A stretch of DNA of 64,000 nt from Planctomycetaceae bacterium (GCA_021372945.1 JAJFTK010000024.1:55994-119993), one strand, 5' to 3'; positions 1-7,079 are shown, counted from the stretch's first letter. Notes: generated from the sequence alone by a model not told the origin. A program made the numbers and translations.

Positions 1-741
1 CCAATTCGTATCATACCAAGTAGATGGGGATTCTATCAGCGTGGGCAGATCGGCGGTCGAGACAAAAAGAATACTGCTCTGTATGTCAGTGTCACCGGTA
101 AAAACATATAAACCCTTGCCGTGAACATAGGTACCACCATGAAAATGCTTGATAGCGTCACAATTTGTATCAAATATTTTGTACCATGTGCCAGCATCAC
201 CTGCTTGTGAATCTACTGGCTGGGCAGAATACCAAATGTTGCCTCCAGCATCACCAGTGAGCCCGGAAGCGTATTCCACACACAGCAACATCCTGCGTTC
301 AACGTCGCCCAATGCATCGTCGGGGCTATTGATGGTATGTCTGCCGCAATCTATTAAGCAACGTGACAAAAGAGTGCGATGCACAGGCTCTAGGGCACAT
401 ACAGCTGTAAACGCTGTCGTCCCATCGGATTTGCACAGGTTGTTCGCCGTGGAACTCTCGACCTGAGCGAAGACGCCCACATCGTCAATGCCCCACATCT
501 GACAAACATTGTACCCCATCGGTGTTGCAGGTCCGAAATACGTATTAACGCCATCGTACACAGTGCAGCCGACCGCAGGATTGCTTATCTCGTCTTGCTG
601 ACCACTGAATAATTTTCCGCGAAACACACAACGCGGAGCGTCTGTTTTTGCGGCCATCGCGGAATCATTTTGCCACACTAGGCGACCGTGAGCAAGTTGA
701 AGTGATAGTGCGCAAAGGATAACAAGTAACAATTGTCTCAA
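1..741 (-). CDS. Secreted protein of unknown function, C-terminus outside window
   Basis: An uninterrupted minus-strand reading frame runs from position 741 off the left edge (247 codons seen). The start is a TTG preceded by GGGAG with 5-base spacing, which lies inside the end of the upstream gene (its stop is at 743-745). The first 20 residues (LRQLLLVILCALSLQLAHG) form a signal peptide. The mature part is rich in Gly, Thr, Asp and Cys and contains WYSAQP and WYKIFDTN stretches, suggesting a beta-rich extracellular or virion surface protein. I do not recognise the family. The position downstream of the early genes suggests that late genes of prophage 1 begin here. Confidence 0.7.
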   Translation of the reverse strand, partial: MRQLLLVILCALSLQLAHGRLVWQNDSAMAAKTDAPRCVFRGKLFSGQQDEISNPAVGCTVYDGVNTYFGPATPMGYNVCQMWGIDDVGVFAQVESSTANNLCKSDGTTAFTAVCALEPVHRTLLSRCLIDCGRHTINSPDDALGDVERRMLLCVEYASGLTGDAGGNIWYSAQPVDSQAGDAGTWYKIFDTNCDAIKHFHGGTYVHGKGLYVFTGDTDIQSSILFVSTADLPTLIESPSTWYDTNW

Positions 742-742
742 A

Positions 743-973
743 CTATCTCCCAAATACCTTTTTGTAGAACTTTTCAGAATCAACAGACCGCAGAATGGCA
801 GAACGAACCGAACGCGCTTCCAGGTGAGCCACCCAGGCCTCTTGGAAGAGGTCCTCGCGCATGTTCTCAGGCACCTCAAGCTCATCCAGCAATCGGTTGA
901 TCATGCGGTTTACTTGCTCGGTGGTTGCGGGTTTCTGTTGGTCCATTTGTTTTTGCTTTTCGCCTGAGGTCAC
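743..973 (-). CDS. Small helical protein resembling sigma-70 region 2
   Basis: A 76-residue acidic, helical protein. The segment MREDLFQEAWVAHLEA (about residues 38-53) resembles the core of sigma-70 region 2, where an 'EDL.QEG' pattern binds the RNA polymerase clamp. No region 4 HTH follows, so if real it would be a domain fragment. The start may be the GTG at 973 or the ATG at 946; neither has a strong ribosome-binding site. It is translationally coupled to the secreted-protein gene that follows at 741. Confidence 0.5.
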   Translation of the reverse strand: MTSGEKQKQMDQQKPATTEQVNRMINRLLDELEVPENMREDLFQEAWVAHLEARSVRSAILRSVDSEKFYKKVFGR

Positions 974-1079
974 GGTGAGAAGGTTGCCTCGGCTAATTCA
1001 CATGCACCAATCGGAGTTACGCCCCATGCGGCACATGATAAAGTTGATTATGTCCTTCCCTATATGGGAGCCTCATTAT

Positions 1080-1150
1080 AACCTTTTTTGGAGGCCAAAA
1101 TGCGTAAGTGCTTACGCCAAAAGGAATTAAAAAAATTTGCAAAGTTATGA
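1080..1150 (+). CDS. Tiny plus-strand ORF (16 aa) with strong RBS
   Basis: The ORF itself is 1,100-1,150; the leader begins at 1,080. The leader carries the 15-base string AACCTTTTTTGGAGG, placing a near-perfect Shine-Dalgarno 5 bases before an ATG that opens a 16-codon ORF (MRKCLRQKELKKFAKL, strongly basic). The same 15 bases precede another tiny ORF at 1,918. It is on the strand opposite to all neighbours. It may be a real basic micropeptide or only a leader element. Confidence 0.35.
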
Positions 1151-1169
1151 AGAATTTTTGCAAAAGTTA

Positions 1170-1520
1170 TCATTTCCGGCAAGCGTAGTCGCATTCTTCG
1201 TTATTACACCAATCATGGCGACTGGATGCGACAACCATTGAGCCGCATTTAGGGCATTGGTAATTGGCCAGCCAGCATGTTGTTACCATGTCCGGCAAGT
1301 CAGCCTTGGTGAAATAATGCTGTTCAAGGTGATGCAGAATATCCCCGGCGAATTGCTGGTTGTCCGCCTGGACCGATTCGGCGTATGCGCGAAATGCTTT
1401 GCGCGCGTGCGGGTCGGTATCAAGGCGAAGTACGAAGTAGTCGGCGTTTGGGTCTATGCGGGAACCATCTACCTTTTGAATGATATATTTATGGCGCAAT
1501 CCGCCATTTTTGTAGCTCAT
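1170..1520 (-). CDS. Phage protein of unknown function with C-terminal zinc ribbon
   Basis: A 116-residue protein starting at ATG 1520 after the strong site GGAGGGA. The N-terminal half carries a pattern common in small phage proteins (KYIIQKVDGS followed by FVLRLDTDPHARKAFRAY). The C-terminal half has CPKC at about residue 89 and CNNEECDYAC at the end, two cysteine pairs that would bind one zinc ion. The N-terminal pattern is seen next to replication or nucleotide-metabolism genes in other phages, but its role is not known to me. Confidence 0.65.
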   Translation of the reverse strand: MSYKNGGLRHKYIIQKVDGSRIDPNADYFVLRLDTDPHARKAFRAYAESVQADNQQFAGDILHHLEQHYFTKADLPDMVTTCWLANYQCPKCGSMVVASSRHDWCNNEECDYACRK

Positions 1521-1544
1521 GTGTATCCCTCCTAAGCGTCCCTT

Positions 1545-1787
1545 TTATTGTAACATGCGTTCGGCAAAATCTCCCGGCGCGTCACCTAGTCCCTTATCGG
1601 CTAACTCGCGGCGAATGTTCATAGGGAGAATGGCGTACAGGTCCGTAAGTCTCCATTGGGCTCTGTCAAGTGATTTTATAATTTGATTGATGCAGGTCCA
1701 GCAATCGTGTTGGTCTCCGGTTCCAGAAACACAGCAGTCTCGCATATCTATGAGGATGGATTTTATGGTTTTAGATTCGTCTGGCAT
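1545..1787 (-). CDS. Hypothetical small phage protein
   Basis: An 80-residue protein. The frame is open further upstream to 1919, but the ATG at 1787 follows AAGGA with good spacing and avoids overlap with the plus-strand micro-ORF at 1918. It contains four cysteines in the pattern RDCCVSGTGDQHDCWTCINQ, possibly a metal site, followed by a helical Arg/Leu-rich part. No family is recognised. Confidence 0.55.
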   Translation of the reverse strand: MPDESKTIKSILIDMRDCCVSGTGDQHDCWTCINQIIKSLDRAQWRLTDLYAILPMNIRRELADKGLGDAPGDFAERMLQ

Positions 1788-1896
1788 TTTGGTTTTCCTT
1801 GTAAAGCCTTTGTGGCAAATTGCCGATAATGTATGTAGGCGATTGGGTAATTCAGGAAGTCGCTTCACGAAAGGAGCACCGGGAACATCAACCGTT

Positions 1897-1977
1897 AACC
1901 TTTTTTGGAGGACTTTCATGCATGAACTAATTTGCCTGATAGGCTTATTGGTCGCGCTGTCTGTAGTGCGCCGATAA
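1897..1977 (+). CDS. Plus-strand hydrophobic micropeptide (19 aa)
   Basis: The leader 1,897-1,911 (AACCTTTTTTGGAGG) is identical over 15 bases to the one at 1,080. The ORF is 1,918-1,977, MHELICLIGLLVALSVVRR: a single hydrophobic helix ending in two arginines, suited to insertion in the membrane. A hairpin followed by a T run lies directly downstream. A start, a strong ribosome-binding site and a terminator on the antisense strand of an operon argue for a dedicated small transcript, in the style of type I toxins or small regulatory membrane peptides. The function is inferred only from its shape. Confidence 0.5.
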   Translation, partial: NLFWRTFMHELICLIGLLVALSVVRR

Positions 1978-1984
1978 ACCTTCG

Positions 1985-2018
1985 GCGGCCCCCGGCAAGC
2001 CCAGGGGCCGCTTTTGTT
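1985..2018 (+). terminator. Rho-independent terminator after the plus-strand micropeptide
   Basis: GCGGCCCCC at 1,985-1,993 pairs with GGGGCCGC at 2,004-2,011 and is followed by TTTTGTTT on the plus strand. It begins 8 bases after the micropeptide stop codon. Confidence 0.7.
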
Positions 2019-2025
2019 TCCCAGG

Positions 2026-2205
2026 CTACTCTGACTGCACCCTTAGTTCTGCAAAGAATGCATCCATGTAAGTTGCCTTCGTCTGCCCTTCTGTGCGAAA
2101 CTTGTTAAACGTTCGTGCCTCGAAGTAGGGTTGCGATAGGGCTGCTAGAAACAGTGCAATGATTCCAATTACAATAACAAGCAGTGATGTGTTTTCTTTT
2201 TCCAT
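2026..2205 (-). CDS. Small single-pass membrane protein
   Basis: 59 residues from ATG 2205 (site AAAAGGACC). The longer frame to 2277 overlaps the upstream gene and lacks a better site. Residues 6-26 (LLVIVIGIIALFLAALSQ) form one transmembrane helix, followed by a charged soluble tail. It could be a holin-like or inner membrane accessory protein; no family is recognised. Confidence 0.55.
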   Translation of the reverse strand: MEKENTSLLVIVIGIIALFLAALSQPYFEARTFNKFRTEGQTKATYMDAFFAELRVQSE

Positions 2206-2270
2206 AATGGTCCTTTTTGTTTGAGTGTGGGGAATGGGACCGCCTGCCTGAAAGCAAGCGGCCCCGGTGT

Positions 2271-2543
2271 TTACCATTTACGCCGCACTTTGGTCTCGTC
2301 GATTGATGCGAAATCCCAGGTGCGCGTATTGTTCAGGGTTGGAAGGTCGTCCGTTTCAAACAAATCTGGCCTAATGGCCTTGAGGCTGCGTAGAAGTTTG
2401 CATATCGCAGGCTGACTAATGCCCATTTCCGCGGCAGCTTCTTCCTGGGTGAGTCCGTGGATGTACGTGTGCCGATAAGCTTCGATCTGTTTCGGGGAGG
2501 GAAAGCCAATCCTGGTTTTGCATTGTGGGCATTCGAGTATCAT
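2271..2543 (-). CDS. Small DNA-binding protein with zinc knuckle and HTH
   Basis: A 90-residue protein. CPQCKTRIGFPS at the N-terminus could bind zinc with partners. Residues 27-53 (HTYIHGLTQEEAAAEMGISQ and on) form a clear helix-turn-helix of the type found in sigma region 4 and transposase-like regulators. The start codon at 2543 overlaps the metallophosphoesterase stop by four bases, indicating translational coupling. It probably regulates transcription of the element; the target is unknown. Confidence 0.65.
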   Translation of the reverse strand: MILECPQCKTRIGFPSPKQIEAYRHTYIHGLTQEEAAAEMGISQPAICKLLRSLKAIRPDLFETDDLPTLNNTRTWDFASIDETKVRRKW

Positions 2544-3319
2544 GCGGCCCTCATGCAGGGAAGGGAGGCAAGAATGGGCGTGATCGTAATATTGGGGCCC
2601 TTCTCGATGTCTAGCACCAAAAGGCCCACGTTGATCGTTGCCGAACAGCGCCTGGCGCCATACTTGCTTCCATAGCCCTGCAATGCGGGTGTGCTGAATG
2701 CCCGGACAATTTGCCCGCCGGTTTCACTGGCGCACTGAGCGAACTTGTGAACGTGCGAGCGGATAAGTATGTCAGCCCTGGGCTGTTCTCCCTTGTCGGC
2801 CCAAAGCTGATTGTAAAGGACCTCCTTGGCAAGGTTGGTATAGATGCCATAGGGGACCTGGGTTGCGCCAAGATGGTGTTTGCAATCAATGACCCAACCA
2901 TTGGCGTGAATCCATTCGTGCGAACCAATGGTTGCGTGAAAATGCTTGGCCACCTGGTCTTCGTAGTCTTCCTTGTCACCAGTGTGGTAAGCTGTGCCAT
3001 ACGTCATTGAATACCTCTTGGCATCAGTGATCTCGATGGCCTTGATGGCCATATTGACCTGCTCATTGCGGTCCACTTCGATTAACTCGGTGCCGCCTGA
3101 GCGGGTACCCGCGCCATCAATCGCATCGCCGTTGACGATCACGCGGTCAATGGGGCGAAGGGATTTGATGGTCTTGGCGTACCAGTCCCAAAGCTGGGAT
3201 TGAAATTCGGCAGCCTTGGAAAGGCGCCTGCGCCCTTTGACGGTCTGGCGCTGGTAATCAGGGTGGGTAAGGCCCACCAGGTGTCCGCAGTGAAGATCGG
3301 ACAGTACAACTATTCTCAT
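2540..3319 (-). CDS. Calcineurin-like metallophosphoesterase
   Basis: 259 residues. The metallophosphatase signature is complete: SDLHCGH (residues 7-13, D and H metal ligands), NGDAIDG (about 63-69), and SHVHKF near residue 190 (GxxH-type C-terminal ligands). Family members hydrolyse phosphodiesters or phosphomonoesters with two metal ions; phage homologues may act on nucleic acids or nucleotides. The start follows CCGGAGGAA. It sits among nucleotide-metabolism genes. Confidence 0.8.
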   Translation of the reverse strand: MRIVVLSDLHCGHLVGLTHPDYQRQTVKGRRRLSKAAEFQSQLWDWYAKTIKSLRPIDRVIVNGDAIDGAGTRSGGTELIEVDRNEQVNMAIKAIEITDAKRYSMTYGTAYHTGDKEDYEDQVAKHFHATIGSHEWIHANGWVIDCKHHLGATQVPYGIYTNLAKEVLYNQLWADKGEQPRADILIRSHVHKFAQCASETGGQIVRAFSTPALQGYGSKYGARRCSATINVGLLVLDIEKGPNITITPILASLPCMRAA

Positions 3320-3400
3320 TAGGTTCCTCCGGTGTGAGGTAAATGAGGCGGAGCCCTGGGCGGTATGGGTAAGCGCGTCAGGACCGCCGCCTCCGGTGTT

Positions 3401-3481
3401 TTACAGGGATACAGCGGCGATGGCTGCCAAAAGCAAGAGACTCAGCGCAAAGATGAGTTGTAGGGTATCATAGCGCGACAT
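3401..3481 (-). CDS. Micro membrane protein (26 aa), second of a pair
   Basis: The ATG at 3481 follows AGAGGACG. The product MSRYDTLQLIFALSLLLLAA (then IAAVSL) is almost wholly one hydrophobic helix. It begins 17 bases after the end of the 27-residue membrane peptide upstream. Confidence 0.5.
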   Translation of the reverse strand: MSRYDTLQLIFALSLLLLAAIAAVSL

Positions 3482-3498
3482 ATCGTCCTCTGTGTGAT

Positions 3499-3582
3499 TT
3501 ATTCATTGTAGGTAAACGCGCCCATTACGAGGGCAACGAGTATCCAGCAAACGAGGAATTGGAAAAGGTTGTCCGGTATCAT
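3499..3582 (-). CDS. Micro membrane protein (27 aa), first of a pair
   Basis: The ATG at 3582 overlaps the stop of the deoxyribosyltransferase-like gene by four bases (ATGA), which implies coupled translation. The product starts MIPDNLFQFLVCWILVALVM and has one transmembrane helix and a short polar tail. Together with the following 26-residue peptide it could form a holin-like or membrane-anchoring pair. Confidence 0.5.
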   Translation of the reverse strand: MIPDNLFQFLVCWILVALVMGAFTYNE

Positions 3583-4013
3583 GCTGCACTCCGTACTAGG
3601 GCTTGCAGGAGGTCCTCAAGCTGCTCCACCGAAAGAACAATATTTTCGGCGTGATAGGCAAGCCAGGGATGGTCTTGCTGGCCATTGGTGCAGCATAGGT
3701 AAACCGGAACGCCCAGGGTGTAGGCGTACGCGATTTCCATGATGGTTCCATAGCTGAGGTTGCCGTCCACGAAGGCTACTACGCCGTCACAGGAAGCCAG
3801 GGCCTCTAAGTCGCGAAGCACGATAGAGGCAGGGTCGCCGTGGTAGCGCTCGCGCTTTCCGGCGTCGATGGCGTCTATGTCGTCACGCACAAGGTCATAG
3901 AATGGATTGACCAGTTCGATGCCCAGGGTTTCTTCGGTTTCAAGCTCCCACTGCCGTCGGCTGAGGCGGGAATCAAACGGATGGGCTAGGTAGAAGCGGG
4001 GTCGCGCTTTCAT
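3579..4013 (-). CDS. Nucleoside 2-deoxyribosyltransferase-like protein
   Basis: 144 residues from ATG 4013 (strong site GGAGGAG). The pattern RFYLAHPFDSRLSR near the N-terminus and VAFVDGNLSYGTIMEIAYAY in the C-terminal half matches the nucleoside 2-deoxyribosyltransferase/blasticidin-M fold: a YLA..F start and a conserved Gly-Thr..E motif whose Glu is the catalytic nucleophile in this family. Such enzymes swap or remove bases of deoxynucleosides. The neighbouring dNTP diphosphohydrolase-like gene suggests joint control of the nucleotide pool. Confidence 0.7.
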   Translation of the reverse strand: MKARPRFYLAHPFDSRLSRRQWELETEETLGIELVNPFYDLVRDDIDAIDAGKRERYHGDPASIVLRDLEALASCDGVVAFVDGNLSYGTIMEIAYAYTLGVPVYLCCTNGQQDHPWLAYHAENIVLSVEQLEDLLQALVRSAA

Positions 4014-4368
4014 AACTCTCCTCCATAATGTTGAATGTTGCATTGCGAATGAATTGGTCCAGGGCCATGAGCGCGCGTGTGGCGTAATGCGCCAGTTCTT
4101 CAAACTGGACATTGCGGTCGGGCTCGTAGTCCTGGAAGGCCATGTAGCGAAACAGGTGGCGAAGGCTGTGGTCGATCTCGCTGTTGACTGAGATGCCGTG
4201 CCAGTTCTTGGAGCCGTATTTACCGGCGCCCTTGCCCATGACTTGCGCTATGGCAAGGAGGGCGTGGAATGGAAGTTCGGTGGGAAGTTCCTTAATTGAG
4301 GTTTGCTTGCCACCCTCCGGTGTTGTGGTAACGTCGTCGGTTTCCCGATAAAAATTTTGCAAATCCAT
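3973..4368 (-). CDS. dATP/dGTP diphosphohydrolase-like protein
   Basis: 131 residues from ATG 4368. The sequence GGKQ near residue 20, then GAGKYGSKNWHGIS, IDHSLRHLFRYMAF and FEELAHYATRALMAL, follows the all-alpha diphosphohydrolase pattern seen in many phages (the dATP/dGTP diphosphohydrolase N-terminal family). These enzymes hydrolyse dNTPs and in some phages support modified-base DNA; no PurZ is seen here. Its end overlaps the following deoxyribosyltransferase-like gene by 41 bases. Confidence 0.7.
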   Translation of the reverse strand: MDLQNFYRETDDVTTTPEGGKQTSIKELPTELPFHALLAIAQVMGKGAGKYGSKNWHGISVNSEIDHSLRHLFRYMAFQDYEPDRNVQFEELAHYATRALMALDQFIRNATFNIMEESYESATPLLPSPSV

Positions 4369-4370
4369 GG

Positions 4371-4868
4371 TTATATTGCATCCTTGAAGTAATGTTTGCA
4401 TTTTGCAAGGAATCTATTCAGCCTATGCTGAACCGCTTGATGGCTGATAGAGAGGCGGCTGGCTGTTTCCTCCAGCGTGTACCCCTCCCAGTATCTCAGG
4501 CGGAGTGCCTCGCTTACTTTGGGTGAGGGTTTTACGTGGGCTATGGCGGCGGTGATGTCGTGCTGCGCGTCAGCGGCCTCGAAGCAATCTGGTTGCCGCT
4601 TTGTGGGCTGTGGAAATTGCCAGACTTGCGACTTGTATGTAGCTTCCTTGCGGATGTGGTTTGTCATGCCCCACGAGTAGTTCCTTTCTCGGAAGCGGGG
4701 TTCGTTCTTTCCAAACCTCGCGTGCCAGAGCCATCCAGCGTTCATCAGGTCGTGAACACTAGTGTAGGTTCGCTGCCATGGGGGCAGGGTTGCCCATCTC
4801 TCGCGGGCAATGATCTCCAGCCTGCGCAGATCGTTGGCTTCTGCTGTATTGGCATTGTTGTTTAACAT
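4371..4868 (-). CDS. Sigma-70-like factor (regions 2 and 4)
   Basis: 165 residues. VHDLMNAGWLWHARF (about residues 43-57) resembles region 2; near the C-terminus EALRLRYWEGYTLEETASRL followed by SISHQAVQHRLNRFL is a typical region 4 helix-turn-helix. This suggests a small sigma-type factor that directs host RNA polymerase to phage promoters. The start is uncertain: the ATG at 4868 has no good ribosome-binding site and lies within the zinc-ribbon frame upstream. Confidence 0.7.
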   Translation of the reverse strand: MLNNNANTAEANDLRRLEIIARERWATLPPWQRTYTSVHDLMNAGWLWHARFGKNEPRFRERNYSWGMTNHIRKEATYKSQVWQFPQPTKRQPDCFEAADAQHDITAAIAHVKPSPKVSEALRLRYWEGYTLEETASRLSISHQAVQHRLNRFLAKCKHYFKDAI

Positions 4869-4980
4869 GTTCGGTCAGTAGGTTTGGGTTAACTTGGGTG
4901 TAATAGCATTCCCTGCATAACAATAATCCATCCATGTTGACGAATGCGTCCGCGCCGCATTCACAGCGGTACCTGCTCAT
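4759..4980 (-). CDS. Small zinc-ribbon protein
   Basis: 73 residues. CECG at residues 6-9 and CREC at about 22-25 form a compact zinc ribbon. The C-terminal 35 residues overlap the sigma-like gene by 110 bases in another frame and look less protein-like, so the functional part may be only the first 40 residues. It overlaps the end of ninG by 20 bases. Confidence 0.5.
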   Translation of the reverse strand: MSRYRCECGADAFVNMDGLLLCRECYYTQVNPNLLTEHVKQQCQYSRSQRSAQAGDHCPREMGNPAPMAANLH

Positions 4981-5413
4981 AATACGGGAGCCTCTTTAGT
5001 TTTTGGGCGAGGGCGTTGCAAAGCTCCTGCAATTCCTCCGGTGTGAACTGCTTGGGTTGCTTCGACAGGCGTTTAAGCTCGTCAATTACCTCTTGGCCAT
5101 ATTTCTTTTGCATGAACGGGTAATACTCGATCAGGTTGCCGTTGAGGAAAATGTTGCAACGGCGGCATTGGGCGTGCGCATTACGTTCGTCATACAGTAC
5201 GGAATTATGGCGACCCGGTACAAAGTGGCCGCATTCAAGCTGAGAATAAGGAAGCACTGCCCCACAGGAGCAGCACTTCCCGTATTCCCCGGTGTCTTCA
5301 TTTTCAAGGCAGTCACGGCGCCGGATATAATGCGAAAATATCGTGTTCGCCTTTCTCTTGAGCGCCGTGATTGAGGGTTTTTTCCTCTTGGCTGCCTTGC
5401 GTTTTTTAGCCAA
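4961..5413 (-). CDS. ninG: NinG-like HNH/recombination protein
   Basis: 150 residues if started at TTG 5413, which overlaps the stop of the preceding gene by 8 bases and follows GAGG; an in-frame ATG at 5512 would overlap it by over 100 bases. After a basic leader, LKRKANTIFSHYIRRRDCLE, then CCSCG, LECGHFVPGRHNSVLYDERN and CRRCNIFLNGN match NinG (Rap), a lambda-family structure-specific endonuclease that aids phage recombination. The zinc cysteine pairs and the CGHF histidine are visible. Confidence 0.85.
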   Translation of the reverse strand: MAKKRKAAKRKKPSITALKRKANTIFSHYIRRRDCLENEDTGEYGKCCSCGAVLPYSQLECGHFVPGRHNSVLYDERNAHAQCRRCNIFLNGNLIEYYPFMQKKYGQEVIDELKRLSKQPKQFTPEELQELCNALAQKLKRLPYYEQVPL

Positions 5414-5594
5414 ACGGGCCCGCTTCCTCGGAGTCCTGGCGTTTCTTGCGAGCGAAGACGTTGATGTCGCCAATGGCGAAGATCTGGCCCCACATCTTTT
5501 CGCCATCGACAAAGAGAACGCCGATGGGGTCCCAGTGGGTTTTGTCTGGGTCGTTGCGGTCGGGCCGCGGTTTTACAATGTCGTAAAGTTTCAT
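5406..5594 (-). CDS. Hypothetical small phage protein
   Basis: 62 residues with a good start (GGAGTAACT before ATG 5594). It is a soluble, charged protein with DKTHWDPIGVLFVDGEKMWG in the middle; the C-terminus is Arg/Lys/Glu rich. It is located between ninB and ninG, where lambda-like phages carry small nin genes. No family is recognised. Confidence 0.6.
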   Translation of the reverse strand: MKLYDIVKPRPDRNDPDKTHWDPIGVLFVDGEKMWGQIFAIGDINVFARKKRQDSEEAGPFG

Positions 5595-5615
5595 AGTTAC
5601 TCCATAGAGTTAGTG

Positions 5616-6035
5616 TTAGCCTGCATCTGCAAGCCGTTCAGGGTCCACCTCGTTCGGGTCGGGGATATATAGGCCGAATTCCTCAGCCGCCCAGCGTTTT
5701 ACTTCTTCGAGGAACAGGTTAAAGCGGCCTGTGCTAACCGTGGTTTTGCTATAGGTCTTGCGCAGTATCCTGTCCTGTACGTGGACGAAATCGGAAAGAA
5801 ACATGTCACGCAGGACGACATCCATTTCATCGCGCGTGAAGCCTGTATAGGCCGATAGAATTTGGAGGACGACTCCGTAATAATAGGCAAACTGCGGATT
5901 TGACGTAGTACGCTGCCAATTTTCCACAGTTACCGCCAGGAACGGACCCAACACCTCTGTGTGTTTGCGGAATCCTTCCGGGTCACACAGGGTAATGTGT
6001 CCGCCCTTGTTAATCGCTCGCCATCGTTTTTTCAT
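5616..6035 (-). CDS. ninB: NinB-like recombination protein
   Basis: 139 residues from ATG 6035, which follows GAGGGAGA; the ATG at 6056 would overlap the co-chaperonin gene further. The pattern RTTSNPQFAYYYGVVLQILS, then FTRDEMDVVLRDMFL, and C-terminal KRWAAEEFGLYIPDP is characteristic of the NinB/Orf family. Lambda Orf binds SSB and single-stranded DNA and supports RecA loading or replaces RecFOR. It pairs with ninG and the annealing-protein candidate in one recombination module. Confidence 0.85.
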   Translation of the reverse strand: MKKRWRAINKGGHITLCDPEGFRKHTEVLGPFLAVTVENWQRTTSNPQFAYYYGVVLQILSAYTGFTRDEMDVVLRDMFLSDFVHVQDRILRKTYSKTTVSTGRFNLFLEEVKRWAAEEFGLYIPDPNEVDPERLADAG

Positions 6036-6330
6036 CGGGGTCTCCCTCTGATTCAATGGCTAAGATTTCCGTTTCGGGCATCAGAAGCAGTTCTTGGCCT
6101 TGGTGTTCCACAGGAATGCCCGAGTAGCTGCTGAAATATACCGTATGGCCCGGCTTTACTGCCATTGGGCTGCGAGCGGGCGCATCGCCGATGGGCTTAC
6201 CTGGCCCAACGGCAACCACGGTGCCCTTGTCGGGGCGCTTTTGGTTTGGGAGTAAGATGCCTCCCGTTGAGAGCTTGTTTGGGTCGCAGCGTTCAATCGC
6301 GACCAGGTTGCTTAAAAGTTTCAGTGTCAT
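6010..6330 (-). CDS. GroES-like co-chaperonin
   Basis: 106 residues, close to the usual 95-100. LLSNLVAIERCDP at the start and the pattern STGGILLPNQKRPDKGTVVA then VGPGKP match Cpn10, including the start of the mobile loop (TGGILLP) that docks onto GroEL. A GroEL partner is not present in the window, so it would work with the host chaperonin, as T4 Gp31 does for capsid folding. Its start overlaps the stop of the upstream gene. Confidence 0.85.
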   Translation of the reverse strand: MTLKLLSNLVAIERCDPNKLSTGGILLPNQKRPDKGTVVAVGPGKPIGDAPARSPMAVKPGHTVYFSSYSGIPVEHQGQELLLMPETEILAIESEGDPDEKTMASD

Positions 6331-7040
6331 GCTGCTGCCTTTTCTATGGTGATTGTTTGCAGGATGGCCTTTTCGTCTTCGGGCGTTTCCGGCCAGTGTC
6401 CCAGGGTTGCATAGACCAGTTTAGCCAAAGAGGCAGTGGAAATATCTTTGCCGTTTGGCACGTTTTCACTGACCCAGTTGGCGATCAGGTTCATGCTCTT
6501 GACATTCGCCTTAGACATAGGCGGCAAGTCGCTGAGTGATGCCTCTTGGTGGGGGTGTGAGGGGGCCTGTTGGAGCGTCTTGGCTTCTTGTTCAGCAAAT
6601 TCCGCCTTCATCCTGGCCACGTAGCGATTGTCGTCGTAAAGGCCTTCAAATACGTCAGAACTGAAACCTAATTTAGATAAGCCCTTGGTGAGCGCGTCCG
6701 TGGCGACCTTCTTGACGAAATCTTCATCCACCTTAGCCTTCTCGGATACGAAGATGCTTGAATGGATGGGCAACATTCCCTTGCCGTCTGTGGCAGGGTA
6801 AAACAGAATGGCCCGGTAAATGCAAATGTTGTAGGCCTCGAAGATGGTAAAGTGTTCATCTTCGACGCCCCACGAGCTACCCATTGGGCCCCAGAGTTCG
6901 GTAGCTCGCTTGACGCGGGATTGGGCGCAGATGGCAGTGAAGCCTCCGCGCTGACTGACGTGCTTGGTGTGCTTTGGGTCTGTTTTACACACCTGTTCCC
7001 AAATACGCATATTGGGATTTGGTTCTGCCTTAGAAGACAT
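6327..7040 (-). CDS. Putative single-strand annealing protein
   Basis: 237 residues. The N-terminal part NMRIWEQVCKTDPKHTKHV followed by GGFTAICAQSRVKRATELWG and the central KVATDALTKGLSKLGFSSDV resemble ERF/Rad52-like annealing proteins of phages, where the late 'TDAL.KGLS.LGF' helix is typical. The Gln/Ala/Ser-rich stretch at 150-170 is a linker to a small C-terminal helical domain. The context (RecB-like nuclease upstream, NinB and NinG downstream) supports homologous recombination. The exact subfamily is not certain. Confidence 0.7.
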   Translation of the reverse strand: MSSKAEPNPNMRIWEQVCKTDPKHTKHVSQRGGFTAICAQSRVKRATELWGPMGSSWGVEDEHFTIFEAYNICIYRAILFYPATDGKGMLPIHSSIFVSEKAKVDEDFVKKVATDALTKGLSKLGFSSDVFEGLYDDNRYVARMKAEFAEQEAKTLQQAPSHPHQEASLSDLPPMSKANVKSMNLIANWVSENVPNGKDISTASLAKLVYATLGHWPETPEDEKAILQTITIEKAAA

Positions 7041-7079
7041 TAAACGTCCTTTCTTAGTATAAGAATGTCTGCGATTGCC

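Noticed and set aside
149-466. Plus-strand frame of 105 codons at the left edge
   Set aside because: It is antisense to the long signal-peptide frame on the minus strand, has no ribosome-binding site and no recognisable sequence.
2611-3000. Minus-strand frame of 129 codons inside the metallophosphoesterase gene
   Set aside because: It is a shadow of the real gene in another frame; its composition is Arg/Ser/Pro rich without motifs.
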